Made by a program: the position numbers and the translations under genes
The notes under the pieces: generated by a model
Databases searched by the model: none
Seen by the model: the letters and a program-made list of their open reading frames with translations, nothing else
What the model was told of the DNA's origin: nothing
Assembly (NCBI GenBank): GCA_020747015.1
Contig: JAGTJM010000035.1
Span: forward strand, 1-64,000
Length of the DNA: 64,000 nucleotides
Direction of reading: 5' to 3'
From: Pyrenochaeta sp. MPI-SDFR-AT-0127
Taxonomy: Eukaryota; Ascomycota; Dothideomycetes; Pleosporales; Cucurbitariaceae
Shown here: in pieces, positions 46,175 through 56,763 of the stretch
Numbering within the stretch: the first letter of the stretch is position 1
Layout of the letters: each line of letters opens with the position of its first letter

Positions 46175-47797
46175 ATGTTTTCCTACGACCCTCTGAGTGA
46201 GCCGTCGTCTATGCGGCTCGTAGAGTTACTCCCAGGCAGAATCAACAATCAAATACAGGCCAATTTGATCCATCGGAGTGGACCACAAGCAAAATACAGA
46301 TGTCTGTCCTACATGTGGGGCCAGCCGACAGAAGAACACACCATCCTCCTTAATGGTGTACCTTTTCCAGTGCGACACAACCTGTATACGTTTCTCAACA
46401 TGGCAACAGGATACTTCCCAAACGAACCTATCTGGATAGATGCGATCTGCATCAATCAAGCGGATTTAGTCGAGAAAAGCCACCAGGTCCAACGCATGGG
46501 GGAGATTTATCACAATGCTGAAGAAGTTCTCGTATGGCTTGGATTCGATGATTGTTTTGACACCATGTTCGGCGAATGGAAGGGTAACTGGAAAAAACTT
46601 CTATCTAAGCAAGATACTGATGCGCTCCGGGGCTGCACAGATCATCCTTACTTCACCCGTGCTTGGATCACACAGGAGATCCTGCTGGGACGCAAAATTA
46701 GGGTACTGCACAAGAACATGCAGCTGCGATGGGCGTCGTTCGGAGCGCGTATGCAGGGCGTGGTTCTAGAGTTGGGCAGGAGACGTGTGCGGGTGCGTGA
46801 AGAGAATGTGCTGGAACTATACGACTTGAGAAAGACCGCGAATTGGAGAAAGGGCCCTGGTTCTCTTATGTGGCCGATCATTGGCTACTGCTTGTTCAGG
46901 ATGTCATTCACATCGGAGCGCATGCGAACTTCCGCGGGCTCGCCGCTAGGCAAAGGATACTATGATTTCTTTGATGCGTTGCACCGACGGTCACTGTCCG
47001 AGTGTATGGATTGTCGGGACCGAGTCTTCAGCCTCAACTCGTTACTGGAGCCTGGACACAGGTTCAAAATCGACTATCACGACAGCGTTGCCGATGTGTT
47101 CTGGAAAGTCTGTGAGCATTTCAATGCATGGGTTGATTTCACACGCGTACGCCAGATCGCCGATGCTCTATTGCTCTCTACAATGGAATTGCTCCTAAGC
47201 ATGGAGAATCGTCTAACAGACACGATCACACTTCGGTACCAAGAAGGTCGTTTCCATGACCCTGCGTCATCACGCCTTGGCGGTCTATCTGATGGAGGGC
47301 CGAGACCGCTATACTGTAAGAAAAACCACCATGGCGATCCCGAAAAAGCAGCAAAAGTGGAAAGGAGAACCAAGGAAGACTTGCTCCTGTGTCCAATACA
47401 GTATGGCATCAGTCAGACGCCTGAATACATGAGGCCTCATCTCGTTGTATCACAGGATTCGTCAACAAGTATAAGTTCTTTGACCATGACCCTGTTCCAC
47501 GGTCCCCACACTCAATCAGCGGTGGGCACACAATTGTTCCACTATTCCGATGGAAACCATGTCGCGGTGAAGGCTTGGCCCCAAGTTGAGCAGCTCAGGG
47601 AAGATGGTCCTTCGAAAGCGGTGTCGAATACATGGTGGGCTCTCAGGTTACCGTTGTTTTATGCTATCGATTCCGTAGCGGCGGCTCGTGGTGAGAATGT
47701 CCCTGATATTGCGAACACCGTGAAGGCGGATCAGGAGAATCTTATCATGTCCAGCACATTAAAAACTGCATTCTTGCACTACACTGGGAACGAGTAG
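46175..47797 (+). CDS. HET-domain (heterokaryon incompatibility) protein, 540 aa
   Basis: HET domains are TIR-like modules that trigger cell death after non-self recognition in fungi. Single exon from the ATG at 46175. The three signature blocks are in order: YRCLSYMWG (41-49), WIDAICINQ (87-95) and RAWITQEI (162-169). HQVQRMGEIYHNAEEVLVWL (103-122) connects them. The middle has LHRRSLSECMDCRDRVFSLN, the usual position of the R-x-x-x-x-D-K-V-F-x-L block. The C-terminal part (about 400-540) is not the standard G-E-x-Y-x-H-G module and has no repeats or membrane span. Length is within the family range. No NACHT/NB-ARC or ankyrin partner is fused. It looks intact, so it is the best functional HET candidate here. 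Confidence 0.92.
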   Translation: MFSYDPLSEPSSMRLVELLPGRINNQIQANLIHRSGPQAKYRCLSYMWGQPTEEHTILLNGVPFPVRHNLYTFLNMATGYFPNEPIWIDAICINQADLVEKSHQVQRMGEIYHNAEEVLVWLGFDDCFDTMFGEWKGNWKKLLSKQDTDALRGCTDHPYFTRAWITQEILLGRKIRVLHKNMQLRWASFGARMQGVVLELGRRRVRVREENVLELYDLRKTANWRKGPGSLMWPIIGYCLFRMSFTSERMRTSAGSPLGKGYYDFFDALHRRSLSECMDCRDRVFSLNSLLEPGHRFKIDYHDSVADVFWKVCEHFNAWVDFTRVRQIADALLLSTMELLLSMENRLTDTITLRYQEGRFHDPASSRLGGLSDGGPRPLYCKKNHHGDPEKAAKVERRTKEDLLLCPIQYGISQTPEYMRPHLVVSQDSSTSISSLTMTLFHGPHTQSAVGTQLFHYSDGNHVAVKAWPQVEQLREDGPSKAVSNTWWALRLPLFYAIDSVAAARGENVPDIANTVKADQENLIMSSTLKTAFLHYTGNE

Positions 47798-47959
47798 GTA
47801 AGTACTGTAGAGAGTAAGCATAGTATGCGTAATAAAAGGGAGTAGGGTGGCTTGGAAAGGATCAAAAATTGAATAAAATTCAAGTGACACTATTATGATA
47901 GTAGAGGCGGATGGTGAGCACAATTGTAAAATTATTTCGATTAGAAATTTTCCTTCTTG

Positions 47960-48538
47960 CTACTGATGGCTATTTGTAACTGGCGATCGACTTGAAGCTC
48001 GAGTAGAAGCTTCAATGGACATGTATTGTCGTCTAGGGGTAGCATTCTCGCGAAGAAAATGAAAAACGTCCTGTCCAACACCGCGGCTCATTTTCGAGTA
48101 CATATTACTCAACACACGCTCCCATACTGTCGAGGCTTTCATCTGGCCCTCGGTAGCCTGGATTAACCTTAGAATGCGTCGTTGGGTAGACGTAGATATG
48201 ATTGTGGTCACAGAGCCAAAGGTAGCAGAAGTAACATGCGCGTTTGCTTCATCCGATGTATTTGTCGTTGTCAACGAATTTCCCGCCGGGACCTGCCGAA
48301 TGCTTGTGGCCCCTTCTGTTGCTGGCTGGTTCCGCTTGACGATTGTGATCGCACCTCGAGGATTTGGTGATCCCCATACATATGAAAGAGCCTTAAAGGG
48401 CGCACTCGAGCTTAAATCCACGTCAAGTTCGGAGAACTCTCCGAGTAGTGCCGCACTACAATCTCGCGAAGGCAGCAATGTAAGGACACGGATCGACTGA
48501 GGCAAAGTGAGTGCTTCATGATGATACTGTAAACTCAT
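47960..48538 (-). pseudogene. Truncated HET N-terminus with unrelated tail
   Basis: From the ATG at 48538 (MSLQYHHEALTLPQSIRVL) the first 55-60 residues are a normal HET start: IRVLTLLPSRDCSAALLGEF, then APFKALSYVWGSPNP. After GSPNPRGAITIV the expected nucleotide-like loop and WIDxICINQ block are absent. Instead the frame continues with a Thr/Ser-rich and then helical sequence (SVTTIISTSTQRRILRLIQ, VWERVLSNMYSKM) that I do not recognise. The stop is at 47960. It may be a truncated or recombined HET copy, a pseudogene, or a short chimeric protein. The complementary strand also has a 108-codon frame across the same bases, probably chance. Confidence 0.5.
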
Positions 48539-48850
48539 TGCAGCTATAGGCACTAGATTTACTCCTCATCTTAGTGTTATTGATGAGCCGGCAGACAGAC
48601 GATGTAAAGCCGTCCTCCACTGTTCTTTCAGCTGAATTCAACAGCTGAATAGCGCAGCCACAAATTACGAAGCACTCCCACATAGACCGACCTGCTTCAA
48701 CCTTGCCGTCACTTCGCGGATAAAGTAGCGGCTTTATGGTTCTTTGTAACGTTGGGGTGGATACTAGGTCATCATGAAGTTAACGTGTGGGCTACGAATT
48801 TGAACATTGACTCTTGCAGTCTAACCTCATGAGCGCCAGTAGTTAGTATC

Positions 48851-49459
48851 GTGTTGGCAGTCTTCAAGCGGTGTCGTTGGAGACTATTGCCAAACAAAGT
48901 CAACACTGTCTTTTATACATCCATAAAAATCTTTTCGGCGACCATCAAACCGTGTCAATCGGGTGTAGATATGCAACGCTTATTTAAGGAGGTATACAAC
49001 ACTATTCTGACCTCCCATATCGTTGAAGAGAATCCAACACCTCAAGCCTTTGCATCGGCCTTAGCTTGCTTCCTGCACCTCTCTCAAGATACAAATTATG
49101 CTGATATGACAGTCGGATATCGAGCATGGCGCATCAAGCACTTGCTACCGGACGCCGAGTTTTGTACATTACGAGAGATACTAGGCGATCTGACAGGAAG
49201 TACAGTGATAATAACGCAGGGCAGATTTTCAGGCTTGTGTGCGGAATGTGACATAAGAAAAGGCGATGAAATCTGGATCGCATTGGGTTATTCTCTTCAT
49301 GTTGTGCTACGGCCATAAGATCACAAAAGCTATGCGCATGTTTGTACCGTTAGAATTCCTAAGCTCCTGGAGATCCCGAGTATCAGAATGCTCTCAAGTG
49401 ATGTTAGACCAGGGGATCTAGTTGGCGAATATGTGGTCAGCGATATCGAGCTCGAATAA
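48851..49459 (+). pseudogene. HET C-terminal relic with an in-frame stop
   Basis: An open frame from 48851 to a TAA at 49316-49318 ends in a HET C-terminal module: STVIITQGRFSGLCAECDIR then KGDEIWIALGYSLHVVLRP. The same frame stays open for 46 more codons after this TAA and contains the expected continuation DLVGEYVVSDIELE before a second TAA at 49457. A single C-to-T change (CAA to TAA) would explain the interruption. No HET core is found upstream on this strand. The fragment therefore looks like a decayed 3' end of a HET gene. Confidence 0.55.
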
Positions 49460-50149
49460 GCCGAGTCGTGGAAGGTGCCGTCAATGCTGTGTCAAGTGTA
49501 GAAGTCTTTGTAAATATGATGGAGTAACCCTTGCTTGTTATCGTTGCAGATTTTAAGCTAAGTTGACTAAAGAACAATGGAAGCACAAATTCGTATGTTT
49601 CCACAATTGCGCTCGATATTATGACAGATGTTAATCCCAGTGCATATCTTAATTTTGCTAGAGTGAATTGACTTGCCAAATGGCATGTTCCTCTAGTTAA
49701 TTCATCAGAATCATTTATTTTGATACCTGAAAACCAGTGATCAGAAGGTTATCCGAGACTTGCAGCCGCTTATGCGTGAAGTCCCAATCATGTTCAAGAA
49801 TGGCTCATGATTGGCGAAAGCTATAGGTGATTTAGATTAGATAACTCATCAAAGCATATGTGTAGAGATGTCGAGACTGCGAAGTTGTGATGACGTTAGT
49901 CTTCTCTGTGGCAAACTGATATGGCCACATGGGTATATAGAGTAGGGGCAAAGATAAATCTTAAAGTAGATATGAGCAAAATGAAAGTATTAATCGAGAA
50001 TGCAACCAAGTATACCAGCCGCTGTGGTTGAACATTGCTAGCGACATCATTCTCAGCCGTCAAAACTCTTTAAATAGTTAACCTCCTATGCCCTCATGTT
50101 CACACTGTGAGAACGCTCAATCAAGTTATTGCGCCAATATCGTTGGCTT
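49460..50149. other. AT-rich intergenic, 690 bp
   Basis: AT-rich flank of the HET island. An 80-codon minus frame near 49437-49679 has no motif. It carries the terminator of the membrane-protein gene. Confidence 0.45.
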
Positions 50150-51424
50150 CTAGATTGCGTTGATCACCTGTAGCTGTACAATAGCTTGGGCGAGCACCCC
50201 TGCAAAGGCGACGATAAAACTCCATGTAGGGGAAGCAGTCAAATAAAGTGGAATACTAACGACAGCACACAACGCACTGAGGCCAGCAAGCAGCCATATC
50301 CATATCCATGCAAGCTGTGACAAACGAGGGTTATGTAGGGTTGGCCATATGAAAGTTATGAGACCTAAAAGCTGCATGACGCTGCTTGAGACAGCTTGGT
50401 AGAAGTCGGACTCACTTGCTTTTCCCTGCCTGGTTTCGCCGTATCTCCAAGCTAATGTTGCAGGGCCGATGGCAAGTAGACACACGGTTGGAACGAGAAA
50501 GGACAGTGTATAGCGCATGGCTGGGGTGGGGAGATTGGCCCGGGAAGCTGTATCAACTGGTTTCATATCGTCTTCCTTGCTCCCTGAGCGTATGTCCCTA
50601 CCTCGTGTCAATGTTCTGGCTTCACAAAGAACTCTGCAGACGTACCACCAACGCTCCGATGTAAGATCCACCAGACATTTTTCATATGGAAGATTTTTTC
50701 GCGTCATGATGCAGATCTCGTGATAGTCCTCACTCTCCAAGTCCTTGAACTTACGGCGTAGTCCCTCCAAGGCTAGTTGAGTCAAATGTGATTTCTCTGC
50801 CGCCTTGCCAATAGAGTCGCGAAGAGCTTGCAAAACCTGCAATAAAGTGACAAGCTGTCGATAGGTCTCATTTACATCCATATCAACCCAGCGCACTACA
50901 ACTTCTGTGCTGGGGCTGGCAAGCCACTCTATCTTGTCAATATATCCGTGGTAGGTGCTTTCTTCACAGCCCTTAGCTCTAGAAGATATGTATTCCGAGT
51001 ATCCCTTATTGCAAAACTCAGAGAGATGTTTCAGCGTGTCGATCATCCCAACATACATAGATTTCGCCCATCGGCCTTCTATGAATGTGAGCGCTGTGTC
51101 CATATCCATAGTCTTCACATATTCCATTATTCGATTCATTGCCTGCGGCCAGTCGAGTCCTTTGATACTGTCGGCGATCATGACTCCTTCGGATTTGAGA
51201 TTTCTTTTTATTATGTTCGCACGGATTACTGGCCTATCCGTCAGACGATCTAATGATGTGTGTTTGCAACCGTATCTCGCTATTTCCAACCCAATTATCT
51301 GTACCCAGACAATGTAGCATACGATTTCATGAATAGACTCAAGCTTTGCATCATCGCGAGAGGGTTTCGAAGTTGCTAGACGTTCATCTATTAGCCTTGA
51401 ACATGGCAAACAATAATTTCTATC
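50150..51424 (-). CDS. Unknown protein with C-terminal four-helix membrane domain
   Basis: The open frame runs from a likely acceptor (CTGTAG at about 51430-51425) to the stop at 50150, about 424 codons. No ATG lies at its left end, so at least one 5' exon is unassigned; the first internal ATG is at about residue 80 (GVMIADSIKGLDWP). The first 280 residues are soluble, helical and charged, with VRWVDMDVNETYRQLVTLLQ and LALEGLRRKFKDLESEDYHE suggesting coiled coil. The C-terminus has four membrane helices: TLSFLVPTVCLLAIGPATLA, VMQLLGLITFIW, WIWIWLLAGLSALCAVVSIP and WSFIVAFAGVLAQAIVQLQV. I do not recognise the family. It sits next to HET relics, which raises the possibility of an allorecognition or cell-death role (inference). 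Confidence 0.6.
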   Translation of the reverse strand, partial: DRNYCLPCSRLIDERLATSKPSRDDAKLESIHEIVCYIVWVQIIGLEIARYGCKHTSLDRLTDRPVIRANIIKRNLKSEGVMIADSIKGLDWPQAMNRIMEYVKTMDMDTALTFIEGRWAKSMYVGMIDTLKHLSEFCNKGYSEYISSRAKGCEESTYHGYIDKIEWLASPSTEVVVRWVDMDVNETYRQLVTLLQVLQALRDSIGKAAEKSHLTQLALEGLRRKFKDLESEDYHEICIMTRKNLPYEKCLVDLTSERWWYVCRVLCEARTLTRGRDIRSGSKEDDMKPVDTASRANLPTPAMRYTLSFLVPTVCLLAIGPATLAWRYGETRQGKASESDFYQAVSSSVMQLLGLITFIWPTLHNPRLSQLAWIWIWLLAGLSALCAVVSIPLYLTASPTWSFIVAFAGVLAQAIVQLQVINAI

Positions 51425-52457
51425 CTACAGAATCTTTGACAGACGAACCTAAATGAGGCAACCCATCCGGACGTTGACCATTCACACGTCGCCTTCGCAT
51501 ACTTGCAACGGGAATTGAAGCAACGTCATTGGTGGGCGATACCGGGACCACAATGTGTGGGGTATCAGCGTCGTGGGGCGGAGGTTCCATGCTGCTGTGT
51601 GGGAGGTTTGGGCGAGACGCTGGTTAGTAATTAAAAGAGCCTTCGGTGATGTAGTGAAGGCCTCGAACTGAAGGAATGTTTGTAAATAAAAGGCCTTATG
51701 ATGAATTTTTGTCGTATCAAAATGGTGGCTATGCTTTACACTGCCACCATGCAAGACAGCCATGGGAGGCAATGTTGGACAAGGCTGGGTGCAAAAGTTG
51801 TAGAGACGTCGTGGCCAATCGTTCTCTACCAATAGAAATCTTGTCCAGGAGATGTCCTGCGCCTGACTTGCTCCAGATACAAAACATCTTGGCGTACTTT
51901 TAATCGGTTGACCTAATGTAATTGAAGTAGGGAGATCATGGAAGTTGGGATAATGTTTGGCGGACAGGAGCTGTGGGCTTGCACCGCAACAAATCATGTG
52001 CCTGACAGAACGTCGTCCTTGGCCCAGTTTCCACATCATACGCGAATAAGTACCCTTCGTATATAAAAAATGATGGATTAAAAGGCAATACTATATTTCA
52101 CACACGGAGAGATGAAAAAGAGGAACCCATAGAATACAGGATAGGCAATAGACCGAGTTAAAGCAGAATTGAATATTGGAAAGGGTTGAGAAAATTTAGG
52201 AAAATTGACTACCTTTGTGATTGGTGATCCCCGGCTTTTCTCAAATACTCCAGTTAAAAGAACAAAGTCAGCAGTTCCCCGAGAACTCCCCATAGGAAAA
52301 AAGAAGTAAGAGAGAGCCCATATAGATGAAGGAGAAAAACACACACACAACCAGAAGAAGCTCCCAGAGATTGAGAACATGTGCCAATTGAATACACAAC
52401 CCTGCACAGTGCAGGTGATCAATGTCTTATCTTCTCCCTAAAAGGAAGGACAGCCAC
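51425..52457. other. Intergenic, 1 kb, may hold 5' exons of the membrane-protein gene
   Basis: A minus-strand frame at 51482..52039 (185 codons) is open but has no motif. Part of it could be the missing first exon of the membrane-protein gene, but no convincing splice pair was found. The right end is the terminator of stu1. Confidence 0.4.
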
Positions 52458-55400
52458 CTAGGCTTTCCCCCTCTTGGCAAGATAGTATGTCAGCAAATTG
52501 AGATGCTGTGGTCTCGCACCGGCGACTGCTTTCCAGAAGCCACCATCTTCCTTCTCACCGCCAGGTCCAGCAATACGCTCATGCAGTGCGATGCAGAATT
52601 CAATATCTGCTTTTCTCACATCTGCATCCTGGTCATCCATGCAGCGGACTGCCAGCTTGCCCGATCGCACAGTCTGCTCAGGCGTCAAGGTAATGTTCTT
52701 AGCGCCACTGATCTCGATAAGTGAAGCAAGCGTGCTCAGGGCCATTGTTGTAGTGCGAGACGAGCCTTGATATGGTTGGGAGGAGACAGAGGCTTTGGAG
52801 TTGGGCGAGGAAGTGGGCGTCGAAGTGGGCGTATCCTCGATGAGGGAGAGAACTGCATTGAGACAGTCGGACGTTTGACCGTACCTTACAATCTCGTCCG
52901 CAGTGGCTTCGAGGTCGATCGCAATATGTGATGTGTTCTCGTACTGGGATTTGGTCTGCAAAATTGTGCAAAGCACACGGGAGAAGTACTTCGCAGTCTC
53001 TCTCCGGTAAAGGGACAGCATTGCGCGGATAGTAGCAAGAGCCTGGACCTTGAGGTTCACTGCTTTCATTGGCGACACTTTCAACTCCTGAATAGGCGAT
53101 TCAAGGAAGTCGAGACACGCCAATAGCAGTCGGCCAAAGTTCTCATCATTTGGTCCCCAGATTTCTTGGTTTGACTTTACCATGTCCTGCATGCGGCGGA
53201 ACATGTGCGCTTCCACCGTGCGGCCCTCGATCTTCTTGATGCCACTCATCAGTAGCTGCCTATTCTTGAGCACTTCAGCACTAGCCATGTCGTTGCTCTC
53301 AGTATGCATCACGCTTCCTGTGCTAGTAGTCTTATGATGACCTCGAGGGCGTTCTTCGGAAGTATTGCCCATCATAGCATCGCTCGATATGCTCTCGGTG
53401 CTCTGGCGTCGCTCATTGCTCTTCTCGTTGATTGGGAGCTCCTCAAGCACAGGCTTCTCCATTTCTTGATCTACAGCAGTATGCTCGTCACCAACGAATG
53501 GATCTTCATACACTTGAACCTCATCTTGAGCGTCAGTTCCTCGTGTGCTTGGCCGGTCTGGAGACTTCAACCGTGGGCTTCGTGTCGACGATCTGAAACC
53601 CGCTTCGATGTGGCCCATAGATTTGGGGCTCCTAAGGGCTGAAGCTCGAGGACTGGGTGCAGCTAGCCGTCCAGGAGACGGAATTGGTTTCGGTGGAGTG
53701 TGCTGCACCTGCTGCGCGACTGGCCGACCAAGGTTCGGAATAACCATCGTGAAGTTATCGTCATCGCCCAAGTCGATAGCATCGTTGTCAATAATTGCAC
53801 TCCTGTCCAGCCCATTCCGCTGTCGGAACGGGATAGTACCTGGATCATGGTGGCTCTGTGATCGAACCCAGGGCTTCACCATTGTCAAATCCTCATCCTT
53901 TGCTGGGCTCGCAGCGGGGCTTCCATGTCGAGAGATAGTGCTGGGAGCCTTATTTTGTGTGCCGTTCTGACCAAGTCGCGACTTACTCCGGATCGGGCTG
54001 ACGTTTGGACTGTTCTGAGTGTGCGATCGAGGACGAACACTGCTCTTTGGCGCAACAGACTTCTTTGCTGTGGTAGTAGCAGGAGTCTTCTCTGGTGTCA
54101 TCGACGGAGTGACCTTTCCTGCTCGGCGGGCTGCGTACGGATCTGCCGTTGCCGGCCTAGTCAATTCGGGTCGTGGGCGAACCGGTCGACGTACAGTCCC
54201 TCCCATTAACGAGCCAGTACCCGTAGGGTTCTTCAAAGCCGATTTCGTCAACTCACCTGACAATGCTGAAGGCGGTCGTGCTGGGCCAGAAGATGCCATC
54301 GACGCATTAGAAGTGGTTCTCGCACCTAATGACTTCGCTGATTGCGATACCATTGGTGAGTAACTTGCTGCAGCAGAGTTGGGGCGATCAGGAACACCTT
54401 TAGCAGCTGCCAACCTAGCCCTTTTCTGTTCGGCAATCTTCTCCTTTAATGCATTCCGTGCAGCGCCGGCCCCCACAGACTTCGAGAATGATGCCACACT
54501 GTTTTGGGATGAAGCGAGCGACGCATTTGGGTTATTGGGGTCTTTTTCCAGTGCAGTCTTCTCTCGTTTGTCAAGGGTGTCAAACATGCTGCCATCATGT
54601 TAGCGCAATATTAAACTTGTATCGACAAGACTTACATTTCAGCTCTTTGAGGCCATACTAGAGCGAACACCCAGTATGTGCTGCGATATGCCTCGCGTAC
54701 TTTCGGATTGGCGTCAGTGACACCCTTCTTGATGATCTTTTCTAGCGTATCCAATCCTCCTGAATGCTCAATTTGCGATTTGTGCTTTCGGATCAGGGTT
54801 TTCACCCAGTTAGCTGAATGTGTTCTGGGCTGGACGTTCTTGTCCTGGCCAGCGAACGAAACATGCTGCAAGATGCGACCATTGTAGGAAACGTTTGATA
54901 GGATCGCATCCACGGTCATGTTTCCGTTCTGCGCAGAGATATTCTTGGTGGCAGCGCACATCTTGATGAATGATTGGAGCAGGATCTCAACCCAGGGATC
55001 GATCGCGTGTCCCAGTGTCTTTGCAAGCTCTTGGACTAGCTGACAGCCATTCGTAGACATCGTTGTCCGAAGAGTATTGGCCACCTTCAGGATACCGTCT
55101 AGTATTGACTTAATACCGGCAATAAACGCTCCGTGAAACTCAGATGGCGCGTTGCCCTTCACGATGCGACGTAGCTTTGTAGTATTCTTGTCGCGTGCCA
55201 GCCAATTTTGCTCCGTCTCTCTTCCTTCAAAATGTGGTGCCATGTCTCGGAAAATATCTTCTAATTCGCGTTGTGTATAGATGTGCAATGGGTCCATCGA
55301 GACAGTCTCGGTCGGAGGAGGTTGCTCCATAGCTAGACTGTCTGCAAAGCCTATGTCCGGCTGCAGCGTTTCGGCTCTACGTGCCGGTAGTGGTCGCTCA

Positions 55401-56232
55401 GCTCGTGGTTGTGGTGGTGGCATCTCTGGTTCTTTGGCTACTATGCCTTCTTCTAGATGAGAGATTATGTAGTTCGCAATGGTCTTCCGGACATTCAGGC
55501 TGATGAGCTGCTTCTTGAGATTCGCTTTTGCGTGTTCTGGCGCGCTCCTGTCTCAAAATTAGCCGTTATCGAAACGCTGAAGATCTCCTCGCGCAACGCA
55601 CCTGAAGAGCTCTACCACAGCACCCTTTGCAACGTCGCGCACGCCGGCGTCTGCGTCCTCGAGATTGGTTACGAGTTGGTTGGAGTAGCTCTTGAAAGGG
55701 AGGTTCTCGCTCTTGTTCATCTGTCGTTACAAGCATCAGAATCCAATCGCTTTTCGCACACGTTTCAATGACGAACCTTCACGACCCATTGCATCGACGT
55801 CTCCTTGGCGCGGGGGTTGTTGCCCTTCATAGCGTCATGTATGATCATGTCGACCTCTGTAGAGAATAGATATTGCAGATCGCCCAGGATTTGCGACGCA
55901 GCGCTGCGGTGGACTTCGCGTGCATCGCCTAACTTTTCCGCCAGAATGGAGCATAGCGTCGAAGCTTGTGCTATGAGAACTTGGGTCTCTTTTTGCAGCT
56001 GCAGTCGCTTGATGAAATGACTAAGGGTAGAGAAACCGGTCGAGACGAGCGCTGCGGAGGTGGTTGCGGTTATGGCAATGCGAATACATTCGAATATAGG
56101 AGCCTGACAGTCCTCGGGAACACGAGAATGCTTGATACTGGATTTGAGGGAGGTGAAGCCCGCGATTCTACTGTCGACGTTTGTGCTCGGCTTCTTCAGC
56201 GCGGCAAGTAGGCTTGCTACTTGGTCCTCCAT
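52458..56232 (-). CDS. stu1: CLASP-family microtubule plus-end protein Stu1
   Basis: CLASP/Stu1 stabilises microtubules at kinetochores and spindle midzone by promoting rescue. Predicted 1205 aa in four exons: 56232..55777, 55720..55602, 55547..54636 and 54588..52458. Introns are 56, 54 and 47 bp with GTTCGT, GTGCGT and GTAAGT donors, and phases close. A TOG-like HEAT region fills residues 1-230 (MEDQVASLLAALKKPSTNVD ...). A Pro-rich linker follows. The CLASP N-terminal TOG domain spans about 280-496 (YTQRELEDIFRDMAPHFEGR, AIDPWVEILLQSFIKMCAAT). A long basic Ser/Pro-rich microtubule-binding region spans about 510-850. A C-terminal helical TOG-like domain includes LLLACLDFLESPIQELKVSP and LEATADEIVRYGQTSDCLNA. 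The size fits filamentous-fungal CLASPs. Confidence 0.94.
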
Positions 56233-56763
56233 GGCGGCGGTGGTGTTGATTGCTAGAGGTTGTAGACGCGGGGCCGTGTGTTTGGTGGTCTTGTTGACAG
56301 GACAAGGGGTGGGTCACGCTAGCCAATCGTCTGGTCTCACAGCAACAGGACCGTGCGTCAGCTTCTACAGGGGTGGCCCTGGCACATCAAGGTCACGGCT
56401 TCAAAACTCTCCGCAAAGTTTCAGGCACAGACTGAGAGGCCGAGGGGCTTATCCAATCTGCGGAGTGGGAAGCGTGGGATCAAACTACGTTAGCACGCTA
56501 CATATCAGATACCATTACACAATCTGTGATGACGAGCTTTGAGGAAGGATTACGCTAAAAGAACAATCGAGCCTTGTCGCTGCTTCATTAAACCCTGTGT
56601 ACATGGAAAGATAGGTCACGCCTTCGATGACCTGGAAACAATTGGGGGAATTGAAGTCAAAACGAGTGACTGGATTTCATTTGGGTGCAAGAGCATTCCA
56701 AGCTCTAGGTAAAGACAGATTGCTTGCCTCTTTTCATCATGGACACGGCTGTTTCCAGGTCTC
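56233..56763. other. Intergenic, 530 bp
   Basis: Promoter of stu1 and 3' end of thi4, both on the minus strand. Nothing else was recognised. Confidence 0.5.

Noticed and set aside
51482..52039. 185-codon minus-strand frame that might be a gene or a first exon of the membrane-protein gene
   Set aside because: No motif, no convincing donor leading to the acceptor near 51425, and composition unlike the neighbouring exons.
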